Shown here: piece after piece, positions 47,237 through 61,400 of the stretch | How the letters are laid out: each line of letters starts with the position of its first letter | Numbering within the stretch: position 1 is the stretch's first letter | Assembly: GCF_029227915.1 (NCBI RefSeq) | Contig: NC_079885.1 | Location: 13,897,001 to 13,961,000 of the forward strand | DNA from: Hydractinia symbiolongicarpus | Lineage: Eukaryota; Cnidaria; Hydrozoa; Anthoathecata; Hydractiniidae | Direction of reading: 5' to 3' | Length of the DNA stretch: 64,000 nucleotides | Notes under the pieces: model-generated | Databases searched by the model: none | Seen by the model: only the letters and a program-made list of their open reading frames with translations | Told to the model about the DNA's origin: nothing | Translations under genes and position numbers: made by a program

Positions 47237-49917
47237 TTTAACTACGTGCACGGCCCTTTGAACGCTGTAATATGGCCATTTGCAGCCTATTAAAGGCCTT
47301 ATACGTAAATACTGTCGCTCCACCTGCCTGCGCAAGTTACCATTGGTGTAGTCCTTCCAGTCTCAATGGACTATGACGTCCCTAGTCCTTTTCCTTGGCA
47401 CCATGGCTTTAGAACAATGTTAACTCTGTGCACAGCCCTCTTAATGCTGTAACATGGCCTTTTGCAGACTAATAAAGGTATTAAACGTAAATACTGTCGT
47501 TCCAACTGCATGCGCAGGTTACCATAGAAGTAGTCCTTCCAGTCTCAATGGACTATGACGTCCCAAGTCCTTTTCCTTGGCGCCATGGCTTTAGAACACT
47601 GTTAACTACGTCCACAGCTATCTAAATGCGGCATTATCGTCTTTTGCAGGCTAATAAAGGCCTTACCCGTAAATAACGTGCTTCCATGCTCCCAGCCATG
47701 CTACCATTGGTGTAGTCCTTCCAGTCTCAATGGACAAGGACGTCCCAAGTCGTTTTCTTTGACGCCGTGACGTTTGAAAACGCCCAAGTACGCGCACAGT
47801 CCTCTAAATGCTATAGTATGGCCTTTGTAAGTCTAAAAAAGACCTTACGCGTAAATCACGTGCTTCCACTCTCCAAACCAGGCTACCAATGGTGTACCTT
47901 CTGCGACTATCATTGAACTACGACGTCACAATTCCTTTTCCTTGGTGTTTTAGCGTTAAAACACTTTTTACTACGTGCACAGACCTCTAAATGCTGTAAT
48001 ATTGCCTTTTGCAGCCAAATAAAGGCTTTACACGTAAATAACGTGGTTCCTCCACCCTTCGCGGGATACCATTAGTCTAGTCCTTCCAGTCTCAATGGAC
48101 TATGACGTGCCAAGCCATTTTCCTTGGCGCCATGGCTTTAGAACACTTTTAACTCCGTGCACAGCCCTCTAAAGGCTGTACAATGGCCATTTGCAGCCTA
48201 ATAAAGGTGTTATACGTAAATAGCGTCGTTCCACCTGCCTGCGCAGGTTACCATAGGAGTAGTCCTTCCAGTCTCAATGGACTATGACGTCCCAAGTCCT
48301 TTTCCTTGACGCCATGGCTATAGAACACTGTTAACTACGCGCATAGTCCTCTAAATGCTGTAATATTGCCTTTTGTAGCCAAATAAAGGCTTTACACGGA
48401 AATAACGTGGTTCCACCACCCTTCACGGGATACCATTAGTCTAGTCCTTCCAGTCTCAATGGACTATGACGTGCCAAGTCATTTTCCTTGGCGCCATGGC
48501 TTTAGCACACTGTTAACTCCGTGCACGGCCCTCTAAAGGCTGTAATATGGCCATTTGCAGCCTATTAAAGGCCTTATACGTAAATACTGTCGCTCCACCT
48601 GCCTGCGCAAGTTACCATTGGTGTAGTCCTTCCAGTCTCAATGGACTATGACGTCCCAAGTCGTTTTCTTCGTCGCCGTGACGTTTAAAAACCCGCAAGT
48701 ACGCGCGCAGTCCTCTAAATGCTATAGTATGGCTTTTGTAAGTCTAAAAAAGGCCTTACGCGTAAATCACGTGCTTCCACTCTCCAAACCAGGCTACCAA
48801 TGGTGTACCTTTCCGACTATCATTGAACTACGACGTCCCAATTCCTTTTCCTTGGCGCTTCAGCGTTAAAACACATTTAACTACGTGCACGGCCCTTTGA
48901 ACGCTGTAATATGGCCATTTGCAGCCTATTAAAGGCCTTATACGTAAATACTGTCGCTCAACCTGCCTGCGCAAGTTACCATTGGTCTAGTGTTTTCAGT
49001 CTCAATGTAATATGACGTCCCAAGTCATTTTCCTTGGCGCCATTGCTTTAGAACACTTTTAACTCCGTGCACAGCCCTCTAAAGGCTGTAATATGGCCAA
49101 TTGCAGTTAAATAAAGGCTTTAAACGTAAACACTGTCGTTCCAACTGCCTGCGCAGGTTACCATAGGAGTAGTCCTTCCAGTCTCAATGGACTATGACGT
49201 CCCAAGTCCTTTTCCTTGGCGCCATGGCTATAGAACACTGTTAACTACGTGCACAGCCCTCTAAAGGCAGTAATATGGCCATTTGCAGCCTAATAAAGGC
49301 CTTACACGTAAATCACGTTCTTCCACGTCCCCAGCAAAACTACCATTGGTCTAGTGTTTTCAGTCTCAATGTAATATGACGTCCCAAGTCATTTTTCTTG
49401 GCGCCATGGCTTTAGAACACTTTTAACTCCGTGCACAGCCCTCTAAAGGCTGTAATATGGCCATTTGCAGTTAAATAAAGGCTTTAAACGTAAACACTGT
49501 CGTTCCAATTGCCTGCGCAGGTTACCATAGGAGTAGTCCTTCCAGTCTCAATGGACTATGACGTCCCAAGTCCTTTTCCTTGGCGCCATGGCTATAGAAC
49601 ACTGTTAACTACGTGCACAGCCCTCTAAAGGCAGTAATATGGCCATTTGCAGCCTAATAAAGGCCTTACACGTAAATCACGTTCTTCCACGTCCCCAGCA
49701 AGGCTACCAATGGTCTAGTGTTCCCAGTCTTAATGGAATAAGACGTCCAAAGTCCTTTTCCTTGACGCCATGGCTATAGAACACTGTCAACTACGTGCAC
49801 AGCCCTGTAAAGGCTGTAATATGGCCATTTGCAGCCTATTAAAGGCCTTATACGTAAATACTGTCGCTCCACCTGCCTGCGCAAGTTACCATTGGTGTAG
49901 TCCTTCCAGTCTCAATG

Positions 49918-51191
49918 GACTATGACGTCCCAAGTCGTTTTCTTTGTCGCCGTGACGTTAAAAAACCCGCAAGTACGCGCACAGTCCTCTAAATGCTATA
50001 GTATGGCTTTTGTAAGTCTAAAAAAGGCCTTACGCCTAAATCACGTGCTTCCACTCTCCAAACCAGGCTACCAATGGTGTACCTTTCCGACTATCATTGA
50101 ACTACGACGTCCCAATTCCTTTTCCTTGGCGCTTTAGCGTTAAAACACATTTAACTACGTGCACGGCCCTTTGAACGCTGTAATATGGCCATTTGCAGCC
50201 TATTAAAGGCCTTATACGTAAATACTGTCGCTCCACCTGCCTGCGCAAGTTACCATTGGTCTAGTGTTTTCAGTCTCAATGTAATATGACGTCCCAAGTC
50301 ATTTTCCTTGGCGCCATGGCTTTAGAACACTTTTAACTCCGTGCACAGCCCTCTAAAGGCTGTAATATGGCCATTTGCAGTTAAATAAAGGCTTTAAACG
50401 TAAACACTGTCGTTCCAACTGCCTGCGCAGGTTACCATAGGAGTAGTCCTTCCAGTCTCAATGGACTATGACGTCCCAAGTCCTTTTCCTTGGCGCCATG
50501 GCTATAGAACACTGTTAACTACGTGCACAGCCCTCTAAAGTCAGTAATATGGCCTTTTGCGGCCTAATAAAGCCTTTACACGAAAATACCGTGATTCCAC
50601 CACCCTCCGCGGGATACCATTGGTCTATTCCTTCCAGTCCCAATGGACTACAACGTCCCAAGTCGTTTTCTTTGGCACCTTGGCGTTAGAAGACCGGCAA
50701 CTACGCGCACAGTCCTCTAAATGCTGTAACATGGCCTTTTACAGACTAATAAAGGTCTTACACGCAAATCACGTGGTTCCACCACCCTTCGCGGGATACC
50801 ATTAGTCTAGTCCTTCCAGTCTCAATAGACTATGACGTCCCAAGTCCTTTTCCTTGGCGCCATGGCTTTAGAACACTTTTAACTCCGTGCACAGCCCTCT
50901 AAATGCTGTAACATGGCCTTTTGCAGACTAATAAAGGCTTTAAACGTAAATACTGTCGTTCCAACTGCCTGCGCAGGTTACCATAGGAGTACTCCTTCCA
51001 GTCTCAATGGACTATGACGTGCCAAGTCATTTTCCTTGGCGCCATGGCTTTAGCACACTGTTAACTCCGTGCACGGCCCTCTAAAGGCTGTAATATGGCC
51101 ATTTGCAGCCAAATAAAGGCTTAACACGTAAATAACGTGGTTCCACCACCCTTCGCGGGATACCATTAGTCTAGTCCTTCCAGTCTCAATG
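49918..51191. repeat. 7-monomer module, copy B
   Basis: Counterpart of 41,725-42,998 at offset 8,193. Both share GACGTTAAAAAACCC and TTACGCCTAAATC in the f monomer. Confidence 0.87.
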
Positions 51192-52829
51192 GACTATGAC
51201 GTCCCAAGTCGTTTTCGTTGTCGCCGTGACGTTTAAAAACCCGCAAGTACGCGCTCAGTCCTCTAAATGCTATAGTATGGCTTTTGTAAGTCTAAAAAAG
51301 GCCTTACGCGTAAATCACGTGCTTCCACTCTCCAAACCAGGCTACCAATGGTGTACCTTTCCGACTATCATTGAACTACGACGTCCCAATTCCTTTTCCT
51401 TGGCGCTTTAGCGTTAAAACACATTTAACTACGTGCACGGCACTTTGAACGCTGTAATATGGCCATTTGCAGCCTATTAAAGGCCTTATACGTAAATACT
51501 GTCGCTCCACCTGCCTGCGCAAGTTACCATTGGTCTAGTGTTTTCAGTCTCAATGTAATATGACGTCCCAAGTCATTTTCCTTGGCGCCATGGCTTTAGA
51601 ACACTTTTAACTCCGTGCACAGCCCTCTAAAGGCTGTAATATGGCCATTTCCAGTTAAATAAAGGCTTTAAACGTAAACACTGTCGTTCCAACTGCCTGC
51701 GCAGGTTACCATAGGAGTAGTCCTTCCAGTCTCAATGGACTATGACGTCCCAAGTCCTTTTCCTTGGCGCCATGGCTATAGAACACTGTCAACTACGTGC
51801 ACAGCCCTCTAAAGTCAGTAATATGGCCTTTTGCGGCCTAATAAAGCCTTTACACGAAAATATCGTGATTCCACCACCCTCCGCGGGATACCATTGGTCT
51901 ATTCCTTCCAGTCCCAATGGACTACAACGTCCCAAGTCGTTTTCTTTGGCACCTTGGCGTTAGAAGACCGGCAACTACGCGCACAGTCCTCTAAATGCTG
52001 TAACATGGCCTTTTACAGACTAATAAAGGTCTTACACGCAAATCACGTGGTTCCACCACCCTTCGCGGGATACCATTAGTCTAGTCCTTCCAGTCTCAAT
52101 AGACTATGACGTCCCAAGTCCTTTTCCTTGGCGCCATGGCTTTAGAACACTTTTAACTCCGTGCACAGCCCTCTAAATGCTGTAACATGGCCTTTTGCAG
52201 CCTAATAAAGGCCTTACACGTAAATCACGTTCTTCCACGTCCCCAGCAAGGCTACCATTGGTCTAGTGTTTTCAGTCTCAATGTAATATGACGTCCCAAG
52301 TCATTTTCCTTGGCGCCATGGCTTTAGAACACTTTTAACTCCGTGCACAGCCCTCTAAAGGCTGTAATATGGCCATTTGCAGTTAAATAAAGGCTTTAAA
52401 CGTAAACACTGTCGTTCCAACTGCCTGCGCAGGTTACCATAGGAGTAGTCCTTCCAGTCTCAATGGACTATGACGTCCCAAGTCCTTTTCCTTGGCGCCA
52501 TGGCTATAGAACACTGTTAACTACGTGCACAGCCCTCTAAAGGCAGTAATATGGCCATTTGCAGCCTAATAAAGGCCTTACACGTAAATCACGTTCTTCC
52601 ACGTCCCCAGCAAGGCTACCAATGGTCTAGTGTTCCCAGTCTTAATGAAATAAGACGTCCAAAGTCCTTTTCCTTGACGCCATGGCTATAGAACACTTTC
52701 AACTACGTGCACAGCCCTGTAAAGGCTGTAATATGGCCATTTGCAGCCTATTAAAGGCCTTATACGTAAATACTGTCGCTCCACCTGCCTGCGCAAGTTA
52801 CCATTGGTGTAGTCCTTCCAGTCTCAATG
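51192..52829. repeat. 9-monomer module, copy B
   Basis: Counterpart of 42,999-44,636. Shared private changes are GCGCTCAGTCC, CACGGCACTTTG, CCATTTCCAG and AAATATCGTG. Confidence 0.87.
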
Positions 52830-53921
52830 GACTATGACGTCCCAAGTCGTTTTCTTTGTCGCCGTGACGTTAAAAAACCCACAAGTACGCGCACAGTCCT
52901 CTAAATGCTATAGTATGGCTTTTGTAAGTCTAAAAAAGGCCTTACGCGTAAATCACGTGCTTCCACTCTCCAAACCAGGCTACCAATGGTGTACCTTTCC
53001 GACTATCATTGAACTACGACGTCCCAATTCCTTTTCCTTGGCGCTTTAGCGTTAAAACACATTTAACTACGTGCACGGCCCTTTGAACGCTGTAATATGG
53101 CCATTTGCAGCCTATTAAAGGCCTTATACGTAAATACTGTCGCTCCACTTGCCTGCGCAAGTTACCATTGGTCTAGTGTTTTCAGTCTCAATGTAATATG
53201 ACGTCCCAAGTCATTTTCCTTGGCGCCATGGCTTTAGAACACTTTTAACTCCGTGCACAGCCCTCTAAAGGCTGTAATATGGCCATTTGCAGTTAAATAA
53301 AGGCTTTAAACGTAAACACTGTCGTTCCAAATGCCTGCGCAGGTTACCATAGGAGTAGTCCTTCCAGTCTCAATGGACTATGACGTCCCAAGTCCTTTTC
53401 CTTGGCGCCATGGCTATAGAACACTGTCAACTACGTGCACAGCCCTCTAAAGTCAGTAATATGGCCTTTTGTGGCCTAATAAAGCCTTTACACGAAAATA
53501 CCGTGATTCCACCACCCTCCGCGGGATACCATTGGTCTATTCCTTCCAGTCCCAATGGACTACAACGTCCCAAGTCGTTTTCTTTGGCACCTTGGCGTTA
53601 GAAGACCGGCAACTACGCGCACAGTCCTCTAAATGCTGTAACATGGCCTTTTACAGACTAATAAAGGTCTTACACGCAAATCACGTGGTTCCACCACCCT
53701 TCGCGGGATACCATTAGTCTAGTCCTTCCAGTCTCAATAGACTATGACGTCCCAAGTTCTTTTCCTTGGCGCCATGGCTTTAGAACACTTTTAACTCCGT
53801 GCACAGCCCTCTAAATGCTGTAACATGGCCTTTTGCAGACTAATAAAGGCTTTAAACGTAAATACTGTCGTTCCAACTGCCTGCGCAGGTTACCATAGGA
53901 GTAGTCCTTCCAGTCTCAATG
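52830..53921. repeat. 6-monomer module, copy B
   Basis: Counterpart of 44,637-45,728, with the shared TCCACTTGCC and TTTTGTGGCC variants. Confidence 0.87.
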
Positions 53922-56900
53922 GACTATGACGTGCCAAGTCATTTTCCTTGACGCCATGGCTTTAGCACACTGTTAACTCCGTGCACGGCCCTCTAAAGGC
54001 TGTAATATGGCCATTTGCAGCCTATTAAAGACCTTGTACGTAAATACTGTCGCTCCACCTGCCTGCGCAAGTTACCATTGGTGTAGTCCTTCCAGTCTCA
54101 ATGGACTATGACGTCCCAAGTCGTTTTCTTTGTCGCCGTGACGTTTAAAAACCCGCAAGTACGCGCACAGTCCTCTAAATGCTATAGTATGGCTTTTGTA
54201 AGTCTAAAAAAGGCCTTACGCGTAAATCACGTGCTTCCACTCTCCAAACCAGGCTACCAATGGTGTACCTTTCCGACTATCATTGAACTACGACGTCCCA
54301 ATTCCTTTTCCTTGGCGCTTTAGCGTTAAAACACATTTAACTACGTGCACGGACCTTTGAACGCTGTAATATGGCCATTTGCAGCCTATTAAAGGCCTTA
54401 TACGTAAATACTGTCGCTCCACCTGCCTGCGCAAGTTACCATTGGTCTAGTGTTTTCAGTCTCAATGTAATATGACGTCCCAAGTCATTTTCCTTGGCGC
54501 CATGGCTTTAGAACACTTTTAACTCCGTGCACAGCCCTCTAAAGGCTGTAATATGGCCATTTGCAGTTAAATAAAGGCTTTAAACGTAAACACTGTCGTT
54601 CCAACTGCCTGCGCAGGTTACCATAGGAGTAGTCCTTCCAGTCTCAATGGACTATGACGTCCCAAGTCCTTTTCCTTGGCGCCATGGCTATAGAACACTG
54701 TCAACTACGTGCACAGCCCTCTAAAGTCAGTAATATGGCCTTTTGCGGCCTAATAAAGCCTTTACACGAAAATACCGTGATTCCACCACCCTCCGCGGGA
54801 TACCATTGGTCTATTCCTTCCAGTCCCAATGGACTACAACGTCCCAAGTCGTTTTCTTTGGCACCTTGGCGTTAGAAGACCGGCAACTACGCGCACAGTC
54901 CTCTAAATGCTGTAACATGGCCTTTTACAGACTAATAAAGGTCTTACACGCAAATCACGTGGTTCCACCACCCTTCGCGGGATACCATTAGTCTAGTCCT
55001 TCCAGTCTCAATAGACTATGACGTCCCAAGTCCTTTTCCTTGGCGCCATGGCTTTAGAACACTTTTAACTCCGTGCACAGCCCTCTAAATGCTGTAACAT
55101 GGCCTTTTGCAGCCTAATAAAGGCCTTACACGTAAATCACGTTCTTCCACGTCCCCAGCAAGGCTACCATTGGTCTAGTGTTTTCAGTCTCAATGTAATA
55201 TGACGTCCCAAGTCATTTTCCTTGGCGCCATGGCTTTAGAACACTTTTAACTCCGTGCACAGCCCTCTAAAGGCTGTAATATGGCCATTTGCAGTTAAAT
55301 AAAGGCTTTAAACGTAAACACTGTCGTTCCAACTGCCTGCGCAGGTTACCATAGGAGTAGTCCTTCCAGTCTCAAAGGACTATGACGTCCCAAGTCCTTT
55401 TCCTTGGCGCCATGGCTATAGAACACTGTCAACTACGTGCACAGCCCTCTAAAGTCAGTAATATGGCCTTTTGCGGCCTAATAAAGCCTTTACACGAAAA
55501 TACCGTGATTCCACCACCCTCCGCGGGATACCATTGGTCTATTCCATCCAGTCCCAATGGACTACAACGGCCCAAGTTGTTTTATTTGGCACCTTGGCGT
55601 TAGAAGACCGGCAACTACGCGCACAGTCCTCTAAATGCTGTAACATGGCCTTTTACAGACTAATAAAGGTCTTACACGCAAATCACGTGGTTCCACCACC
55701 CTTCGCGGGATACCATTAGTCTAGTCCTTCCAGTCTCAATAGACTATGACGTCCCAAGTCCTTTTCCTTGGCGCCATGGCTTTAGAACACTTTTAACTCC
55801 GTGCACAGCCCTCTAAAGGCTGTAATATGGCCATTTGCAGTTAAATAAAGGCTTTAAACGTAAACACTGTCGTTCCAACTGCCTGCGCAGGTTACCATAG
55901 GAGTAGTCCTTCCAGTCTCAATGGACTATGACGTCCCAAGTCCTTTTCCTTGGCGCCATGGCTATAGAACACTGTTAACTACGTGCACAGCCCTCTAAAG
56001 GCAGTAATATGGCCATTTGCAGCCTAATAAAGGCCTTACACGTAAATCACGTTCTTCCACGTCCCCAGCAAGGCTACCAATGGTCTAGTGTTCCCAGTCT
56101 TAATGGAATAAGACGTCCAAAGTCCTTTTCCTTGACGCCATGGCTATAGAACACTGTCAACTACGTGCACAGCCCTGTAAAGGCTGTAATATGGCCATTT
56201 GCAGCCTATTAAAGGCCTTATACGTAAATACTGTCGCTCCACCTGCCTGCGCAAGTTACCATTGGTGTAGTCCTTCCAGTCTCAATGGACTATGACGTCC
56301 CAAGTCGTTTTCTTTGTCGCCGTGACGTAAAAAACCCGCAAGTACGCGCACAGTCCTCTAAATGCTATAGTATGGCTTTTGTAAGTCTAAAAAAGGCCTT
56401 ACGCGTAAATCACGTGCTTCCACTCTCCAAACCAGGCTACCAATGGTGTACCTTTCCGACTATCATTGAACTACGACGTCCCAATTCCTTTTCCTTGGCG
56501 CTTTAGCGTTAAAACACATTTAACTACGTGCACGGCCCTTTGAACGCTGTAATATGGCCATTTGCAGCCTATTAAAGGCCTTATACGTAAATACTGTCGC
56601 TCCACCTGCCTGCGCAAGTTACCATTGGTCTAGTGTTTTCAGTCTCAATGTAATATGACGTCCCAAGTCATTTTCCTTGGCGCCATGGCTTTAGAACACT
56701 TTTAACTCCGTGCACAGCCCTCTAAAGGCTGTAATATGGCCATTTGCAGTTAAATAAAGGCTTTAAACGTAAACACTGTCGTTCCAAATGCCTGCGCAGG
56801 TTACCATAGGAGTAGTCCTTCCAGTCTCAATGGACTATGACGTCCCAAGTCCTTTTCCTTGGCGCCATGGCTATAGAACACTGTCAACTACGTGCACAGC

Positions 56901-58470
56901 CCTCTAAAGTCAGTAATATGGCCTTTTGCGGCCTAATAAAGCCTTTACACGAAAATATCGTGATTCCACCACCCTCCGCGGGATACCATTGGTCTATTCC
57001 TTCCAGTCCCAATGGACTACAACGTCCCAAGTCGTTTTCTTTGGCACCTTGGCGTTAGAAGACCGGCAACTACGCGCACAGTCCTCTAAATGCTGTAACA
57101 TGGCCTTTTACAGACTAATAAAGGTCTTACACGCAAATCACGTGGTTCCACCACCCTTCGCGGGATACCATTAGTCTAGTCCTTCCAGTCTCAATAGACT
57201 ATGACGTCCCAAGTCCTTTTCCTTGGCGCCATGGCTATAGAACACTGTTAACTACGTGCACAGCCCTCTAAAGGCAGTAATATGGCCATTTGCAGCCTAA
57301 TAAAGGTGTTATACGTAAATCACGTTCTACCACGTCCCCAGCAAGGCTACCAATGGTCTAGTGTTTTCAGTCTCAATGTAATATGACGTCCCAAGTCATT
57401 TTCTTTGGCGCCATGGCTTTAGAACACTTTTAACTCCGTGCACAGCCCTTTAAATGCTGTAATATGGCCTTTTGTAGCCAAATAAAGGCTTTAAAGGTAA
57501 ACACTGTCGTTCCAACTGCCTGCGCAGGTTACCATAGGAGTAGTCCTTCCAGTCTCAATGGACTATGACGTCCCAAGTCCTTTTCCTTGACGCCATGGCT
57601 ATAGAACACTGTCAACTACGTGCACAGCCCTCTAAAGGCTGTAATATTGCCTTTTGTAGCCAAATAAAGGCTTTACACGGAAATAACGTGGTTCCACCAC
57701 CCTTCGCGGGATACCATTAGTCTAGTCCTTCCAGTCTCAATGGACTATGACGTGCCAAGTCATTTTCCTTGGCGCCATGGCTTTAGCACACTGTTAACTC
57801 CGTGCACGGCCCTCTAAAGGCTGTAATATGGCCATTTGCAGCCTATTAAAGACCTTGTACGTAAATACTGTCGCTCCACCTGCCTGCGCAAGTTACCATT
57901 GGTGTAGTCCTTCCAGTCTCAATGGACTATGACGTCCCAAGTCGTTTTCTTTGTCGCCGTGACGTTTAAAAACCCGCAAGTACGCGCACAGTCCTCTAAA
58001 TGCTATAGTATGGCTTTTGTAAGTCTAAAAAAGGCCTTACGCGTAAATCACGTGCTTCCACTCTCCAAACCAGGCTACCAATGGTGTACCTTTCCGACTA
58101 TCATTGAACTACGACGTCCCAATTCCTTTTCCTTGGCGCTTTAGCGTTAAAACACATTTAACTACGTGCACGGCCCTTTGAACGCTGTAATATGGCCATT
58201 TGCAGCCTATTAAAGGCCTTATACGTAAATACTGTCGCTCCACCTGCCTGCGCAAGTTACCATTGGTCTAGTGTTTTCAGTCTCAATGTAATATGACGTC
58301 CCAAGTCGTTTTCCTTGGCGCCATGGCTTTAGAACACTTTTAACTCCGTGCACAGCCCTCTAAAGGCTGTAATATGGCCATTTGCAGTTAAATAAAGGCT
58401 TTAAACGTAAACACTGTCGTTCCAACTGCCTGCGCAGGTTTCCATTGGAGTAGTCGTTCCAGTCTCAATG
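53922..58470. repeat. further h-f-g-j modules after the large duplication
   Basis: Starts h 53,922, f 54,104, g 54,286, j 54,468, c 54,650, d 54,832, a 55,014, j 55,196, c 55,378, d 55,560, a/j 55,742, b 55,924, c 56,106 and f 56,288. About 52,330-53,776 recurs at 55,790-57,233 (offset 3,458, then 3,457 after a 1-bp loss in GACGTAAAAAACCC). 53,922-54,646 recurs at 57,743-58,467 (offset 3,821; both h monomers have AAAGACCTTGTACG). These are additional, shuffled copies of the same modules. Confidence 0.85.
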
Positions 58471-61400
58471 GACTATGACTTCCCAAGTCCTTTTCCTTGG
58501 CGCCATGGCTATAGAACACTGTTAACTACGTGCACAGCCCTCTAAAGGCAGTAATATGGCCATTTGCAGCCTAATAAAGGCCTTACACGTAAATCACGTT
58601 CTTCCACGTCCCCAGCAAGGCTACCAATGGTCTAGTGTTCCCAGTCTTTATGGAATAAGACGTCCAAAGTCCTTTCCTTGACGCCATGGCTATAGAACAC
58701 TGTCAACTACGTGCACAGCCCTCTAAAGTCAGTAAAATGGCCTTTTGCGGCCTAATAAAGCCTTTACACGAAAATACCGTGATTCCACCACCCTCCGCGG
58801 GATACCATTGGTCTAGTCCTTCCAGTCCCAATGGACTACAACGTCCCAAGTCGTTTTCTTTGGCACCTTGGCGTTAGAAGACCGGCAACTACGCGCACAG
58901 TCCTCTAAATGCTGTAACATGGCCTTTTACAGACTAATAAAGGTCTTACACGCAAATCACGTTCTTCCACGCCCCAAGCAAGGTTTCCAATGGTCTAGTG
59001 TTCCCAGTCTTAATGGAATATGACGTGCCAAGTCATTTTCCTTGGCGCCATGGCTTTAGCACACTGTTAATTTCGTGCACGGCCCTCTAAAGGCTGTAAT
59101 ATGGCCATTTGCAGCCTATTAAAGGCCTTACACGTAAATCACGTTTTTCCACGTCCCCAGCAAGGCTACCAATGGTCTAGTGTTCGCAGTCTTAATGGAA
59201 TAAGACGTCCAAAGTCCTTTTCCTTGACGCCATGGCTATGGAACACTGTCAACTACGTGCACAGCCCTCTAAAGGCTGTAATATTGCCTTTTGCAGCCAA
59301 ATAAACGCTTAACACGTAAATAACGTGGTTCCACCACCCTTCGCGGGATACCATTACTCTAGTCCTTCCAGTCTCAATAGACTATAACGTACCAAGTCCT
59401 TTTCCTTGGCGCCATGGCTTTAGAACACTTTTAACTCCGTGCACAGCCCTCTAAATGCTGTAACATGGCCTTTTGCAGACTAATAAAGGCTTTAAACGTA
59501 AATACTGTCGTTCCAACTGCCTGCGCAGGTTACCATTGGAGTAGTCCTTCCAGTCTCAATGGACTATCACGTCCCAAGTCCTTTTCCTTGGCGCCATGGC
59601 TATAGAACACTGTTAACTACGTGCACAGCCCTCTAAAGGCAGTAATATGGCCATTTGGAGCCTAATAAAGGTGTTATACGTAAATCACGTTTTTCCACGT
59701 CCCCAGCAAGGCTACCAATGGTCTAGTGTTCCCAGTCTTAATGGAATAAGACGTCGAAAGTCCTTTTCTTCGACGCCATGGCTATAGAACACTGTCAACT
59801 ACGCGCACAGTCCTTTAAATGCTGTAATATTGCCTTTTGTAGCCAAATAAAGGCCTTACACGTAAACCACGTGCTTCCACGCTCCCAACCAGGCTACCAT
59901 TGGTCTAGTGTTTTCAGTCTCAATGTAATACGACGTTCCAATTCCTTTTCCTTGGCGCTTTAGCGTTAAAACACATTTAACTACGTGCACGGCCCTTTGA
60001 ACGCTGTAATATGGCCATTTGCAGCCTATTAAAGGCCTTATACGTAAATACTGTCGCTTCACCTGCCTGCGCAAGTTACCATTGGTCTAGTGTTTTCAGT
60101 CTCAATGTAATATGACGTCCCAAGTCATTTTCCTTGGCACCATGGCTTTAGAACACTTTTAACTCCGTGCACAGCCCTCTAAAGGCTGTAATATGGCCAT
60201 TTGCAGTTAAAATAAAGGCTTTAAACGTAAACACTGTCGTTCCAACTGCCTGCGCAGGTTACCATAGGAGTAGTCCTTCCAGTCTCAATGGACTATGACG
60301 TCCCAAGTCCTTTTCCTTGGCGCCATGGCTATAGAACACTGTCAACTACGTGCACTGCCCTCTAAAGTCAGTAATATGGCCTTTTGCGGCCTAATAAAGC
60401 CTTTACACGAAAATACCGTGATTCCACCACCCTCCGCGGGATACCATTGGTCTAGTCCTTCCAGTCCCAATGGACTACAACGTCCCAAGTCGTTTTCTTT
60501 GGCACCTTGGCGTTAGAAGACCGGCAACTACGCGCACAGTCCTCTAAATGCTGTAACATGGCCTTTTACAGACTAATAAAGGTCTTACACGCAAATCATG
60601 TTCTTCCACGCCCCAAGCAAGGTTACCAATGGTCTAGTGTTCCCAGTCTTAATGGAATATGACGTCTCAAGTCCTTTTCCTTGGCGCTTTAGCGTTAAAA
60701 CACTTTTTACTACGCGCACAGACCTCTAAATGCTGTAATATTGCCTTTTGCAGCCAAATAAAGGCTTAACACGTAAATAACGTGGTTCCACCACCCTTCG
60801 CGGGATACCATTAGTCTAGTCCTTCCAGTCTCAATAGACTATGACGTCCCAAGTCCTTTTCCTTGGCGCCATGGCTATAGAACACTGTTAACTACGTGCA
60901 CAGCCCTCTAAAGGCAGTAATATGGCCATTTGCAGCCTAATAAAGGTGTTATACGTAAATCACGTTCTTCCACGTGCCCAGCAAGGCTACCAATGGTCTA
61001 GTGTTCCCAGTCTTAATGGAATAAGACGTCCAAAGTCCTTTTCTTTGACGCCATGGCTATAGAACACTGTCAACTACGCGCACAGTCCTTTCAATGCTGT
61101 AATATTGCCTTTTGTAGCCAAATAAAGGCTTTACACAGAAATAACGTGGTTCCACCACCCTTCGCGGGATACCATTAGTCTAGTCCTTCCAGTCTCAATG
61201 GACTATGACGTGCCAAGTCATTTTCCTTGGCGCCATGGCTTTAGCACACTGTTAATTTCGTGCACGGCCCTCTAAAGGCTGTAATATGGCCATTTGCAGC
61301 CTACTAAAGGCCTTACACGTAAATCACGTTTTTCCACGTCCCCAGCAAGGCTACCAATGGTCTAGTGTTCGCAGTCTTAATGGAATAAGACGTCCAAAGT

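Larger units (their letters stand above)
45729..53921. repeat. large tandem duplication, copy B (8,193 bp)
   Basis: Second copy of 36,809-45,728 without the 728-bp segment: 45 monomers plus 3 bp. Single-base differences from copy A that I noted include TTTTCGTTGTCG near 51,216, TAATGAAATAAG near 52,645, CCCACAAGT near 52,878, CAATGGACAAGG near 47,730 and AAACGTAAAT near 47,483. It ends at 53,921; the following h monomer departs from the start of the unit. Confidence 0.94.

Noticed and set aside
36809-53921. The 8-kb duplication as a pure assembly artefact
   Set aside because: The copies differ by several substitutions, a 1-bp indel and a 728-bp segment, which a simple duplicate join would not produce. 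Still, only spanning reads can exclude it fully.
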